Assembly (NCBI GenBank): GCA_016190825.1
Contig: JACPPV010000041.1
Span: 1 to 58,332 of the forward strand
Length of the DNA stretch: 58,332 bases
Reading direction: 5' to 3'
Origin: Chloroflexota bacterium
Lineage (GTDB): Bacteria; Chloroflexota; Dehalococcoidia; Dehalococcoidales; UBA2162
Part shown: positions 17,454 through 24,667 of the stretch, in pieces
How the letters are laid out: each line of letters begins with the position of its first letter
Numbering within the stretch: position 1 is the stretch's first letter
Made by a program: the position numbers and the translations under genes
Notes under the pieces: model-generated
What the model was told of the DNA's origin: nothing
The model's database searches: none
The model's input: only the letters and a program-made list of their open reading frames with translations

Positions 17454-17472
17454 GGGCTTTGCTCCAAAAGTC
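17454..17472. repeat. left inverted repeat of the TIGR04255 island
   Basis: This 19-bp sequence (GGGCTTTGCTCCAAAAGTC) recurs in inverted orientation at 19354-19372 with one mismatch. The two copies enclose the three-gene island. See the right-end entry. Confidence 0.7.
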
Positions 17473-17508
17473 GATTTTTAGTTTAAATGAATCAAGTGGA
17501 AACGAGAA

Positions 17509-18123
17509 CTATTTGTCGGCTGGTACTGGTTGGTCTTCATCTTCCGGAATCGCTACCCGACTGAGGTAGGAGAAAAGACGCTGCACTACATCCCTCAAAT
17601 ACGGGTCGGGTACCACTGCTTTCCTAATAGAATATCCGGAATCAATCAACCAATACACATAGTCTGTGGGCAAAGAAAAAACGCGCTTGAAGTCAATATA
17701 TAAGTCTGGTAACACCTCCTCAGCGTTGCCAATTTGCGCCTGAGGAAACACATGGTAACGTTCATCCTGATTAGACTGTACTCTACGCCAGAGAGTGCTG
17801 TTAAAACCTCGATTCCAGCGTATTTCGTCATGCACGAACAACTCACAAAACTGTACGTGTGGCAGCAACTTCCTTTCGTCCTTTTGGTCTTTCTTGGTCT
17901 TCTCAGGCGTTTTCCTGAAGTTCCAATCCCAAGACAAATCACAATCTTGGGTAGTGACCAACACGAACGGATGACTCCTACGAACCACGGATGGAGACAT
18001 CTTATCGTTCGTCAATGTGACGATGTCGGATGGCACGGGCGGTAGCTCAAGAATTTTTGAGACTATCTCGCCCTGAGTGAGTGGTGTAATCGCTTGTGGA
18101 GGAGAATTGTACTGAAAAGGCAT
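17509..18123 (-). CDS. island protein of unknown function (TQDCDL motif)
   Basis: A 204-residue cytoplasmic protein that I cannot assign to a named family. It has a striking TTQDCDLSWDW segment near residues 57-67, then a Lys-rich stretch (TPEKTKKDQKDERK) and a C-terminal half rich in aromatic residues (DYVYWLIDSGYSIRKAV). Proteins with a short S/TQxCDL motif occur in accessory regions of many bacteria, by my recollection often near TIGR04255 genes. Last of three same-strand genes. The region is richer in A/T than its neighbours, which fits horizontal transfer. Confidence 0.55.
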   Translation of the reverse strand: MPFQYNSPPQAITPLTQGEIVSKILELPPVPSDIVTLTNDKMSPSVVRRSHPFVLVTTQDCDLSWDWNFRKTPEKTKKDQKDERKLLPHVQFCELFVHDEIRWNRGFNSTLWRRVQSNQDERYHVFPQAQIGNAEEVLPDLYIDFKRVFSLPTDYVYWLIDSGYSIRKAVVPDPYLRDVVQRLFSYLSRVAIPEDEDQPVPADK

Positions 18124-18144
18124 TGACAGATTCTCCTACCACCA

Positions 18145-18543
18145 CTATTTTGACAGTACTAATCCGGTTCTATTATCTTTGCCCGCGACGGGCGGAGTGA
18201 CCTTATTTTCTAATGTCTGTACATTCGGATGCGGGTCACGTTCATTATAGAATTGCCATGTGTCTTTCAAGCATTCAAGCGCATCAAGTAGTCCCCGTTC
18301 AGGTATAGCACTAATCAGCACGAATCCCATCATACGTGCGAATATAGATTCATAATGCCCTGCTATTGATATGACCACTTGTGATGTTGTGCCTAAATTG
18401 GCCTCAAACGAGACAGTATACTCAGACTCTGTTTCATTCGATAGCCTCAGGTCCCATTGCCTGGTGTAAGGTGTCCCTAATTGCCCAACGAAAGAGTCTG
18501 CCTGCAAGCCCGTGAAATTCTTCAAGTACTTCGAATGCTCCAT
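18145..18543 (-). CDS. island protein of unknown function, overlapping the TIGR04255 gene
   Basis: A 132-residue frame with a 110-nt overlap with the end of the upstream gene in another frame. No family recognised. The region after the overlap (TVSFEANLGTTSQVVISIAGHYESIFARMMGF...) looks like a real folded protein. No ATG, GTG or TTG lies between 18543 and about 18385, so the start is either the ATG deep inside the neighbour or a late GTG. Expression would depend on translational coupling. It could also be the displaced C-terminal part of a frameshifted protein. Confidence 0.5.
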   Translation of the reverse strand: MEHSKYLKNFTGLQADSFVGQLGTPYTRQWDLRLSNETESEYTVSFEANLGTTSQVVISIAGHYESIFARMMGFVLISAIPERGLLDALECLKDTWQFYNERDPHPNVQTLENKVTPPVAGKDNRTGLVLSK

Positions 18544-19234
18544 CTATGCCCTCCGCTGGTTTTTCTAATGAAAAATCTGCATCCAATAAGTATGCCGCCG
18601 CTTGGCCACTTTGGTCTTTCACAAGTCCGTGGGACAGAACTACTATTGCTCCGGGTACTTCCGATAATTGGATAATAGAACGTGTAGTGATTTCTGAGAT
18701 GTTGTCTGCCACATCCTGGTCTCCGAGTTCCCCGACTATGTGGTTCTGAAGCAATTCATTCCACTTCTTACCACCCAAGCCAATAGCTTGTGGAATTATC
18801 AAATCTTTGTAGCGTAATCCTATGCGCGAATAAAAAGCTGGTCGGAACTCCTGACGCAAAGCTTGTTCAGCTTTCTCAACCTCCACCTTGAACATTTCCC
18901 ACCGTTTGTAGTCAGTTTCAGCAACTGATAGAAAATCTTGGGACAGCGAAATCGACCGTGTTTTGTCTTTCGTCATAAATTTCTGGCTCGCTATTCCAAG
19001 CGATTTAGGGAAAGGTAATTGTTCAAAGATGGCTGAAAATTCCTTGGGGACATTCGTAAATTGGAAGGCTGGTTCTTTTCGCTCGTATAAGGGGTAGTCA
19101 GCCCTTACTCTATCCTGAAAACCAGCAACCTCACCCGAACCTATGCGGAGGATAGTGGGGAACTTAAATTGACATATTACTTCGACAAGTGGATTCTTGT
19201 CGTAAACGACTCGCTGAGATTCTTTGAAGGGCAT
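18434..19234 (-). CDS. TIGR04255 family protein
   Basis: A 266-residue protein of the 'sporadically distributed' TIGR04255 family. The N-terminal VYDKNPLVEVICQFKFP block is the hallmark. The mid part has RIGLRYKDLI, and the C-terminal AFEVLEEFHGLAGRLFRWAI stands in for the family's usual LDxLH...F motif. Function undescribed to my knowledge; the patchy distribution suggests accessory or defence-like genes. It leads a three-gene minus-strand unit with its own extended -10 promoter and GGAG site. Confidence 0.8.
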   Translation of the reverse strand: MPFKESQRVVYDKNPLVEVICQFKFPTILRIGSGEVAGFQDRVRADYPLYERKEPAFQFTNVPKEFSAIFEQLPFPKSLGIASQKFMTKDKTRSISLSQDFLSVAETDYKRWEMFKVEVEKAEQALRQEFRPAFYSRIGLRYKDLIIPQAIGLGGKKWNELLQNHIVGELGDQDVADNISEITTRSIIQLSEVPGAIVVLSHGLVKDQSGQAAAYLLDADFSLEKPAEGIDGAFEVLEEFHGLAGRLFRWAIRDTLHQAMGPEAIE

Positions 19235-19269
19235 GTGTCTCCTACTATCACACTAAAACATTCTTTCAC

Positions 19270-19278
19270 ATTATAGCA
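19270..19278 (-). promoter_or_regulatory. extended -10 promoter of the TIGR04255 island
   Basis: On the minus strand TGCTATAAT (19278-19270) is an extended -10 box with a perfect TATAAT. Predicted start near 19262, leader about 28 nt. It lies inside the island, within about 100 bp of the right inverted repeat and next to further copies of the repeat core. Confidence 0.55.
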
Positions 19279-19306
19279 TGGATGTCAAAAGTGCTAGGTT
19301 CTCCGG

Positions 19307-19372
19307 CTTTTGGAGCAGAAATGGCAGTTGCTCCAAAAGTGGGGCAGAACTAAGACTTGTGGAGCAAAGCCC
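19307..19372. repeat. right end of the TIGR04255 island: iterated TGCTCCAAAAG motif
   Basis: Three copies of one core lie within 66 bp. They are 19307-19317 (minus orientation, TGCTCCAAAAG), 19328-19340 (plus, TTGCTCCAAAAGT) and 19354-19372 (minus, the 19-bp inverted repeat). The left boundary at 17454 has one copy. This is compatible with transposon-like ends or with binding sites for an island-encoded protein. No target-site duplication was identified. Confidence 0.65.
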
Positions 19373-19405
19373 CGCCTCTGGATTCCCGCCTGCGCCGGAA
19401 TCTTT

Positions 19406-20602
19406 CTAATCTTCCCCCTCCAGGAGCATTCTCTTGAGTTCAACCATCATCGCCGGGGTATCTATCGCCATCGGGCACCTTACTTTGCAGCGGCCACAGG
19501 TCAGGCAGGTGTAGGCCATGGCGGCGGCCTTCTCCGGCTTTTCGCTTATCATGGCCGCCCATACCGCGCCGACTCCAGCAAAGCACTTATCGCCAAAGTA
19601 GCCGGCGGTCACCGCAAAGACCGGACATTCGTAAAGGCACCCGCCGCATCTCAGGCAGTAAAGCGCCTGGCGCAGCACCGGGTCTTTAGCAAGTTCAGTC
19701 CTGCCGGCATCAAGAAAGATTACGTGCATTTCCGCCGGTCCGTGCGCTCCATAGGTGGTCACCTTTTCGATATCGCCCGTTTTGCTCGGTCCGGAAATGA
19801 AGCTGACGTAAGAAGGGACAGTGTAGTTGGCATAGCGCCAGGTGACCTCAGCTACCTTGCAGGCATCGCTGAAGTTCGGCACCAGCTTTTCCATGCCTAC
19901 CAGCGCGATATGCACGGGCGGCAGGCTCGTGGAGAGCCGGGCGTTGCCTTCGTTCTCGATGATGCACAGGCTGCCGGTGTCCGCCGCCACCACGTTCGCC
20001 CCGCTTATGCCGATATCCGCCTTGATGTATTTCTCTCTCAGGAGCGTCCTGGCAGTTGCCACCATGCGGGGTATGTCATCGGGAGGAAAATCCTCTCCGG
20101 TAATCTGCTTTAGCAGCTTGGCTACATCTTCCCTGGGCACATGTATCGCCGGCGAAAGGATGTGCATGGGGCGGGAGCCGAGCTTCTGGATGATAAACTC
20201 GCCCAGGTCGGTCTCACACACCTCATTGCCCATCTCTTCGAGATGCTCGCGCACACCGACTTCTTCTCCGGTCATGCTTTTTCCCTTGACGACGAGCTTC
20301 CCCTTGCCGACAATCTTGTCGATGATGTTGAGCGCATCATCCGGGGTGCGGGCGATATAAGCTTTTGCGTGGTTTGATTCGAGGGCTTCGCACGCTTGCT
20401 GTGCCAGCTTGTCCATTTCGGCGATGGCACGCTCTTTAATTTCCCTCACCTCTTTGGCGAGGTTAATTGTGTGGGGGAATTTGCTAAGGGCGTTGCTGAC
20501 GTTCGTCCGGTAGCTGGCAACGGCGCGGGACAAAGCCAGCCTTATCCGTTCGTCGTGGGCGGCATCCATTATCTCTTTTTTGTATTCGCTGAAGACGGAC
20601 AT
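19406..20602 (-). CDS. LutB-like LUD-domain iron-sulfur protein
   Basis: A 398-residue cytoplasmic protein of the lactate-utilisation LutB/YkgF family. The N-terminal and middle LUD region includes VKGKSMTGEEVGVREHLE, ISGANVVAADTGSLCIIENEGNARL and GPSKTGDIE. Two ferredoxin-type clusters near the C-terminus are marked by CLRCGGCLYECPV and CLTCGRCKVRCPM. In Bacillus, LutABC oxidises L-lactate. Here no lutC is adjacent, so the electron donor is open. It follows the LutA-like gene by 2 nt and ends the operon. Confidence 0.85.
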   Translation of the reverse strand: MSVFSEYKKEIMDAAHDERIRLALSRAVASYRTNVSNALSKFPHTINLAKEVREIKERAIAEMDKLAQQACEALESNHAKAYIARTPDDALNIIDKIVGKGKLVVKGKSMTGEEVGVREHLEEMGNEVCETDLGEFIIQKLGSRPMHILSPAIHVPREDVAKLLKQITGEDFPPDDIPRMVATARTLLREKYIKADIGISGANVVAADTGSLCIIENEGNARLSTSLPPVHIALVGMEKLVPNFSDACKVAEVTWRYANYTVPSYVSFISGPSKTGDIEKVTTYGAHGPAEMHVIFLDAGRTELAKDPVLRQALYCLRCGGCLYECPVFAVTAGYFGDKCFAGVGAVWAAMISEKPEKAAAMAYTCLTCGRCKVRCPMAIDTPAMMVELKRMLLEGED

Positions 20603-20604
20603 TC

Positions 20605-21636
20605 TTAATTCTCCATTGCCATTGCCAGGATTTGCGCCAGGTCCATCACTTCCACACCATCCGCTCCAAGTTCCTTAACTCCGGTCTTGAGCTGCATGAT
20701 GCAGGCCGGGCACTGGGTGACGATTATCTGCGCCCTGGTCTCAACCAGCTCCCTGGCACGGTTTACCGCCAGCATCTGGCTCAGGTCCGGAAAGACAGCC
20801 TCGAATCCTGATCCGCCGCCGCAGCAGGTGGCAAGTTGCCCTTTTGTCCAGGCAGGCTCCACGAGCTCAACCCCTTTGATTGCCCGCAGGATTTGCCGCG
20901 GTTCGTCCTCCAGTCCCATAAATCTTGTCAGCTGGCAGGGGTCATGGTAAGTGACCCGGACCTCTCTGGGAAAACGCAGGTCAAGCGAGTGAAGATGTTC
21001 GGCTACGACCTGGGTGAAATGCTTGACCTCAATGTCATGCTTGCCGGTGGCTTGAGGCAAGGTGTTCCGCAGGGTGTTGGTACACGAGGGAATAATGCTG
21101 ATGATCTGCCTGACGCCCTTTTCCTTCAGTTGCCCGTGCACATCGCGGGCATGTTTTTCGAATCTCCGGTGTAGTCCAAAGTAATAGAGCGGGCCGCCGC
21201 AGCACGGTTCGTCTTCGCCCAAGTAGCCGAATTCAATCCCCAGGCGACGGAGAACTTTGACCGCATCCCGTAACGGCTGTGCGTTATCGTTGCTGCCACG
21301 GCCGACTATCCGACGGTAGATGCCTGCGGCGTCTATCCCCAGCTTTTTCTGGAAATTCGCCAGATTCATGGCGAGCTCTGTGTTGACGCCGGCAATTTCG
21401 GAACGGTCGATCTTCCGTATCAGAGCCATCAGGGATTCCAGTTCGCCGGCGTACTGGTACCCGCACCCGGCGAAAAAGACGGTGCTCGTTTCTCCACCGA
21501 AGCGCAGGTCTTTCGCCCATCTGGCTTTGGTCTCTCTGGCTGCTCCGAGCAGGTTGTGCTTTGAGGTGATATTATCAGCAAGGTAGCTCAGCCCCGGGGG
21601 CAGGAGCTTTTGCTGTTTCTTTCCTTTCACTTCCAT
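20605..21636 (-). CDS. LutA-like protein with two CCG (cysteine-rich) domains
   Basis: A 343-residue protein with two CCG domains as in LutA, GlpC and heterodisulfide reductase subunit B/D. First domain: FFAGCGYQYAGELESL, EPCCGGPLYY, IIPSCTNTLRN. Second: YHDPCQLTRFMG, ATCCGGGSGFEAVFP, TQCPACIMQLKTG. Each can hold an Fe-S cluster. Together with the LutB-like partner it should form a redox module oxidising an organic acid or passing electrons. The promoter lies about 220 bp upstream, with an attenuator-like leader in between. Confidence 0.82.
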   Translation of the reverse strand: MEVKGKKQQKLLPPGLSYLADNITSKHNLLGAARETKARWAKDLRFGGETSTVFFAGCGYQYAGELESLMALIRKIDRSEIAGVNTELAMNLANFQKKLGIDAAGIYRRIVGRGSNDNAQPLRDAVKVLRRLGIEFGYLGEDEPCCGGPLYYFGLHRRFEKHARDVHGQLKEKGVRQIISIIPSCTNTLRNTLPQATGKHDIEVKHFTQVVAEHLHSLDLRFPREVRVTYHDPCQLTRFMGLEDEPRQILRAIKGVELVEPAWTKGQLATCCGGGSGFEAVFPDLSQMLAVNRARELVETRAQIIVTQCPACIMQLKTGVKELGADGVEVMDLAQILAMAMEN

Positions 21637-21728
21637 AGGCAGTGATTCCTAAGATAAAAGTAGCGCCGAGCCACTCAGCCTCCCGCGCGAGAACAGATTT
21701 GAAGAGGAGAGACTTTACCCGACCGAAA

Positions 21729-21773
21729 TAAAAAAAGCCCCCTTCGAGTCTTAACAAGCAGACAAAAGAGGGC
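21729..21773 (-). terminator. intrinsic terminator in the Lut-type leader
   Basis: GCCCTC (21773-21768) pairs with GGGGGC (21742-21737), with an inner GTCT/AGAC stem, followed by seven T residues. It sits about 95 nt upstream of the first structural gene, so read-through is required for expression. Confidence 0.6.
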
Positions 21774-21857
21774 AACACTCGAATGTAACTATTATTCTAC
21801 CCTTTCCCTCTGTGACCGACCGCGCAAAATTACAAAAAAATGATCCGTGTTAACTCC
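21729..21857 (-). promoter_or_regulatory. attenuator-like leader RNA of the LutA/LutB-like operon
   Basis: The minus-strand transcript from about 21857 contains, in order, TTCGAGT (21783-21777), GCCCTC (21773-21768), ACTCGAA (21749-21743) and GGGGGC (21742-21737), then seven T residues. The first element pairs with the third and the second with the fourth. The pairings cross, so they exclude each other or form a pseudoknot. GCCCTC/GGGGGC plus the T-run is a terminator; the other hairpin would prevent it. No known riboswitch class recognised. Confidence 0.5.
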
Positions 21858-21863
21858 ACGCTC

Positions 21864-21892
21864 AGTCTAACCAATCCGCTGCCGATTGTCAA
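21864..21892 (-). promoter_or_regulatory. promoter of the LutA/LutB-like operon
   Basis: On the minus strand TTGACA (21892-21887) and TAGACT (21869-21864) have a 17-bp spacer. Predicted start near 21857. Confidence 0.65.
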
Positions 21893-22015
21893 GGCGACCC
21901 GATGGCGTCAAGGCGTTTGGCAACTCGCTTGAACCATTCGTGGTGGGCCTTTCGGCTTTGACAGGCTTGTCGAATCATGAACGGCCTTTTGATTGTCGGC
22001 TGCGTCTTAAAACTG
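21893..22015. other. rest of the divergent intergenic region
   Basis: Together with the leader above, this fills the roughly 400-bp gap between divergent genes. It holds no further gene that I can support. An open frame from 21977 joins the next gene upstream, but lacks coding features and an SD. Confidence 0.5.
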
Positions 22016-22024
22016 TGCTACAAT
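22016..22024 (+). promoter_or_regulatory. extended -10 promoter, leaderless type
   Basis: TGCTACAAT (22016-22024) is an extended -10 box. Only 9 nt separate it from the ATG at 22034, so the mRNA should start almost at the start codon. No Shine-Dalgarno sequence is present. Confidence 0.5.
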
Positions 22025-22033
22025 TCTTCTGAG

Positions 22034-22534
22034 ATGAGTTATTCGAGAAGCGTCCTGCTATACCAGGATGAACCAGAGTACGGACGTCTGCTGAAATTTG
22101 TCATTCTAGTAATGCCGGCAGGTCTGATGGTCGCGAGTATCTACCTTGGGTCAGCCGGTGACACCGAGGGTAGCCTGGCATTACTGGGAGAAGCGTTGTT
22201 TGTGAGCTTTATCTTCTGGGCCGTCTTCCCCCGCAAGTATCAGGTCTATGATGACCATCTGCGCATCATGCTGGGTGGACCGTTGGCGGTCAGGATCGGG
22301 TTTGAGCGGATAAGGACTGTAGAAGTCACCAGGAGGCCGGGCCTCACCGTCAATTTCGCCACGAAAATAGCCGGGGCTTATGTGAGGATTGTGAAGAAGA
22401 AAGGACCGGGGATAGCTATCACTCCAAGATCCAATGAGCTGTTTGTCAAGAACGTGAACGAGGCACTGCGCCTGTGGGCGAGGGATAAAAGTATAGGTAT
22501 GCCTCTCCTCCAGCCCTCAAGAACGGGAGGCTAA
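22034..22534 (+). CDS. membrane protein with PH-like domain
   Basis: A 166-residue protein from the ATG at 22034. Two hydrophobic helices (FVILVMPAGLMVASIYLG and LALLGEALFVSFIFWAVF) are followed by a beta-rich segment (YQVYDDHLRIMLGG...FERIRTVEVTRR...) typical of bacterial PH-like (bPH/YdbT-type) domains. Function unknown. The reading from 21977 adds 19 residues, but the promoter position favours the shorter form. It converges on tilS with a 4-nt overlap of the 3' ends. Confidence 0.65.
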   Translation: MSYSRSVLLYQDEPEYGRLLKFVILVMPAGLMVASIYLGSAGDTEGSLALLGEALFVSFIFWAVFPRKYQVYDDHLRIMLGGPLAVRIGFERIRTVEVTRRPGLTVNFATKIAGAYVRIVKKKGPGIAITPRSNELFVKNVNEALRLWARDKSIGMPLLQPSRTGG

Positions 22535-23994
22535 GACGTCATAGCTTTGAATTCCACCCTTAGGATGCTCCGTGTCGATCCATCGATCTTGACGCGATCG
22601 TCAATACGCCAGCCGACAACCCAGACAATCTGTTCCGGAGAGACGACAACCGGGACACGCTCACGCCATGAGCGGGGAATCCGGGCATCGAGCATGAACC
22701 TGCCCAGCTTTTTCACCCCCCCCAGTCCCAGGGGATAGAAGCGGTCGCCCGGCTGGCGCGCCCGCACCACCAGCTTCGCGCCGGTCTTCGCAAAGTCCAG
22801 GTCCGCCGCAAAATCGTCGCTCGTCTCTTTGCCCTGTTCACGGCCCGAAAGAGTCGCCGTAACACGCCAGCCGGGGAGATTAGTTTCTCCCGGCACCTTC
22901 AAAGCTACTTCACCCTCAAGAGATGGTAGGGGACAAAAAGAGGTAGAATCCAGTCCGAGAACATAATGGTCGTAATCAGCCGCAAAAGTCAGGCCGTCTG
23001 GCAGATTGAGCTTTCTTCCGGCTGGTCCGGTCAAAAAAGCCATGATTTGCTCGATGTGGCGCGACTCAATGTCTTTGAGATCGGACAGGATTTCTTCAAT
23101 GACTAGTCTAAGCAAATGCCATTGCAGAGCTGCGGGTAGAGCAATAAACGCCGCCTTTCGCAGGAGAAACGCTTCACCCCGCCGCTCAACCACCCCCTCC
23201 CATACGCGGCGGCACTCTTTATCCAGGTAGTCCGTGACCTCGGCGGCGATGCGGGATGTGCGCAGGAGGGCGCCGGCAATCCCGGGATTGTAGCTTTTAA
23301 GGAGAGGTAACAGTTCAAGGCGGACGCGATTTCTGAATGGTGACAGAGAAAGATTGGAGGCATCGATCCTGGGCATGAGTTCCCGCGCCCGGCAATAGTC
23401 GCCGGTCTTCTCACGGCTTACCTCGAGCAGGGGTCTCACTACCACCAGGCGGCTCTGCTCTGAACGCCAGAGAGAGGTTGGTTGCAGACCGCGAAGCCCT
23501 TTCGTGCCGCTTCCTCTGATAAGGTGCATCAAGACAGTCTCAACATGGTCATCACCGGTATGCGCCACTGCCACGCGATCGGTGCTGAGGGACCGGGCTA
23601 CTTCGGACAAAAAGGTGTAACGCACCTCGCGGGCGGCCTCTTCCGGAGACAGGCGCCACTTCGCCTGGTAGGCTTTGACATCGCGCCTCTCAATCGTCGC
23701 AGGAATACCCATTTGTTCGGCCAGGTTCGCCACGTATTGAGCATCCGCTTCGGAATCAGCGCCGCGCAACTGGTGGTTAAGGTGTGCCACGTGGAGAGTT
23801 ATGCCAAGCCTCGCCTTCAGTGTATCCAGCAGATGCAGCAGGCAGACCGAGTCCTGCCCGCCGGATACCGCTACCAGCAGGCAGTGTTGTCCTCGGACCA
23901 GGTCATGCTTCTGGATAAAGCTCAGGACTCCTGCTTCAATGGGTTGTGCCTGGCGGTCTTGTGCGGTCATCGGGTTGTCTTCGTTATTCTTCAA
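22531..23994 (-). CDS. tilS: tRNA(Ile)-lysidine synthase
   Basis: PP-loop ATPase that converts C34 of tRNA-Ile(CAU) to lysidine. 487 residues: VAVSGGQDSVCLLHLLD (ATP loop), VAHLNHQLRGADSEADA, VAHTGDDHVETVLMHLIRGSG, a middle substrate-binding region, and a C-terminal TilS domain (RARQPGDRFYPLGLGGVKKLGRFMLDARIPRSWR). The first codon is a TTG at 23994; an ATG at 23970 is equally plausible, neither with a good SD. It follows the DUF2344 gene by about 25 nt. Confidence 0.94.
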   Translation of the reverse strand: MKNNEDNPMTAQDRQAQPIEAGVLSFIQKHDLVRGQHCLLVAVSGGQDSVCLLHLLDTLKARLGITLHVAHLNHQLRGADSEADAQYVANLAEQMGIPATIERRDVKAYQAKWRLSPEEAAREVRYTFLSEVARSLSTDRVAVAHTGDDHVETVLMHLIRGSGTKGLRGLQPTSLWRSEQSRLVVVRPLLEVSREKTGDYCRARELMPRIDASNLSLSPFRNRVRLELLPLLKSYNPGIAGALLRTSRIAAEVTDYLDKECRRVWEGVVERRGEAFLLRKAAFIALPAALQWHLLRLVIEEILSDLKDIESRHIEQIMAFLTGPAGRKLNLPDGLTFAADYDHYVLGLDSTSFCPLPSLEGEVALKVPGETNLPGWRVTATLSGREQGKETSDDFAADLDFAKTGAKLVVRARQPGDRFYPLGLGGVKKLGRFMLDARIPRSWRERVPVVVSPEQIVWVVGWRIDDRVKIDGSTRSILRVEFKAMTS

Positions 23995-24019
23995 GGGTAG
24001 GGATTTTGATGGTGCGGTA

Positions 24020-24667
24020 CTAACTGCCCTCGAAAATCAGTTTGGTGCGGTGGACAGACATCGGGTAAGTAGAAAAACCGAGGGCTGCGGTAACCTGCTC
24101 CGGCCTCCCGGAGCCGGCGCTATCACAGCGCAGCCGCATTCCGATAGTGCAAACCTCCCGGCATGAGCCGATAAGCCAGAGATCATCAATGAGCTTTCTG
24201 ATGTCATAGTTCCGCTCGCCGGTGTCCCTCCGGTGGTGCCACGGCAGACTCTCCAGCGAGAGCAGGTGCGAGATAGCCTCCTCGGCGGCTGATGTTTCTT
24301 TCTCCGCGGCTGCCTCCACGCGGTACTCAGCAAAACGGACCTGCGCCTGTAGCGAGGGCATATTGGGTGATATGGCAATTACCCCCAGTATCTGAAAGCC
24401 CGGCGGCAACTGCTGGCTGACGCCGGCGGTGAATGCCTGCGGGGACTGCCAGCGTGTCAGGAAGACGTCCATCAGTTCAGCCTCGCTGGTAACGCTCACC
24501 GGCAAAGGCGCCGCCAGCGAAAACCGGGGGTGGGGATTGAATCCTTCGGAAAGCGCCAGGGGAATCTGCGCGCGGCGCAGGGTCCTTTCCCACATCCGCA
24601 TAATATCCAGGTGGGAGATAAACTTGACTTCGTTCCCCCGCGCAAATCTAACCCTGAGGCGCTGCAT
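24020..24667 (-). CDS. TIGR03936 / DUF2344 radical-SAM-linked protein
   Basis: A 215-residue protein beginning MQRLRVRFARGNEVKFISHLDIMR, with ALSEGFNPHPRFSLAAPLPVSV, the typical TIGR03936 opening. The family is normally fused to or next to a TIGR03960 radical SAM protein. Here that partner is encoded about 21 kb away at 45409. Function unknown; tRNA-related roles have been suggested. It overlaps the upstream gene by 20 nt and precedes tilS, which fits an RNA-modification theme. Confidence 0.85.
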   Translation of the reverse strand: MQRLRVRFARGNEVKFISHLDIMRMWERTLRRAQIPLALSEGFNPHPRFSLAAPLPVSVTSEAELMDVFLTRWQSPQAFTAGVSQQLPPGFQILGVIAISPNMPSLQAQVRFAEYRVEAAAEKETSAAEEAISHLLSLESLPWHHRRDTGERNYDIRKLIDDLWLIGSCREVCTIGMRLRCDSAGSGRPEQVTAALGFSTYPMSVHRTKLIFEGS

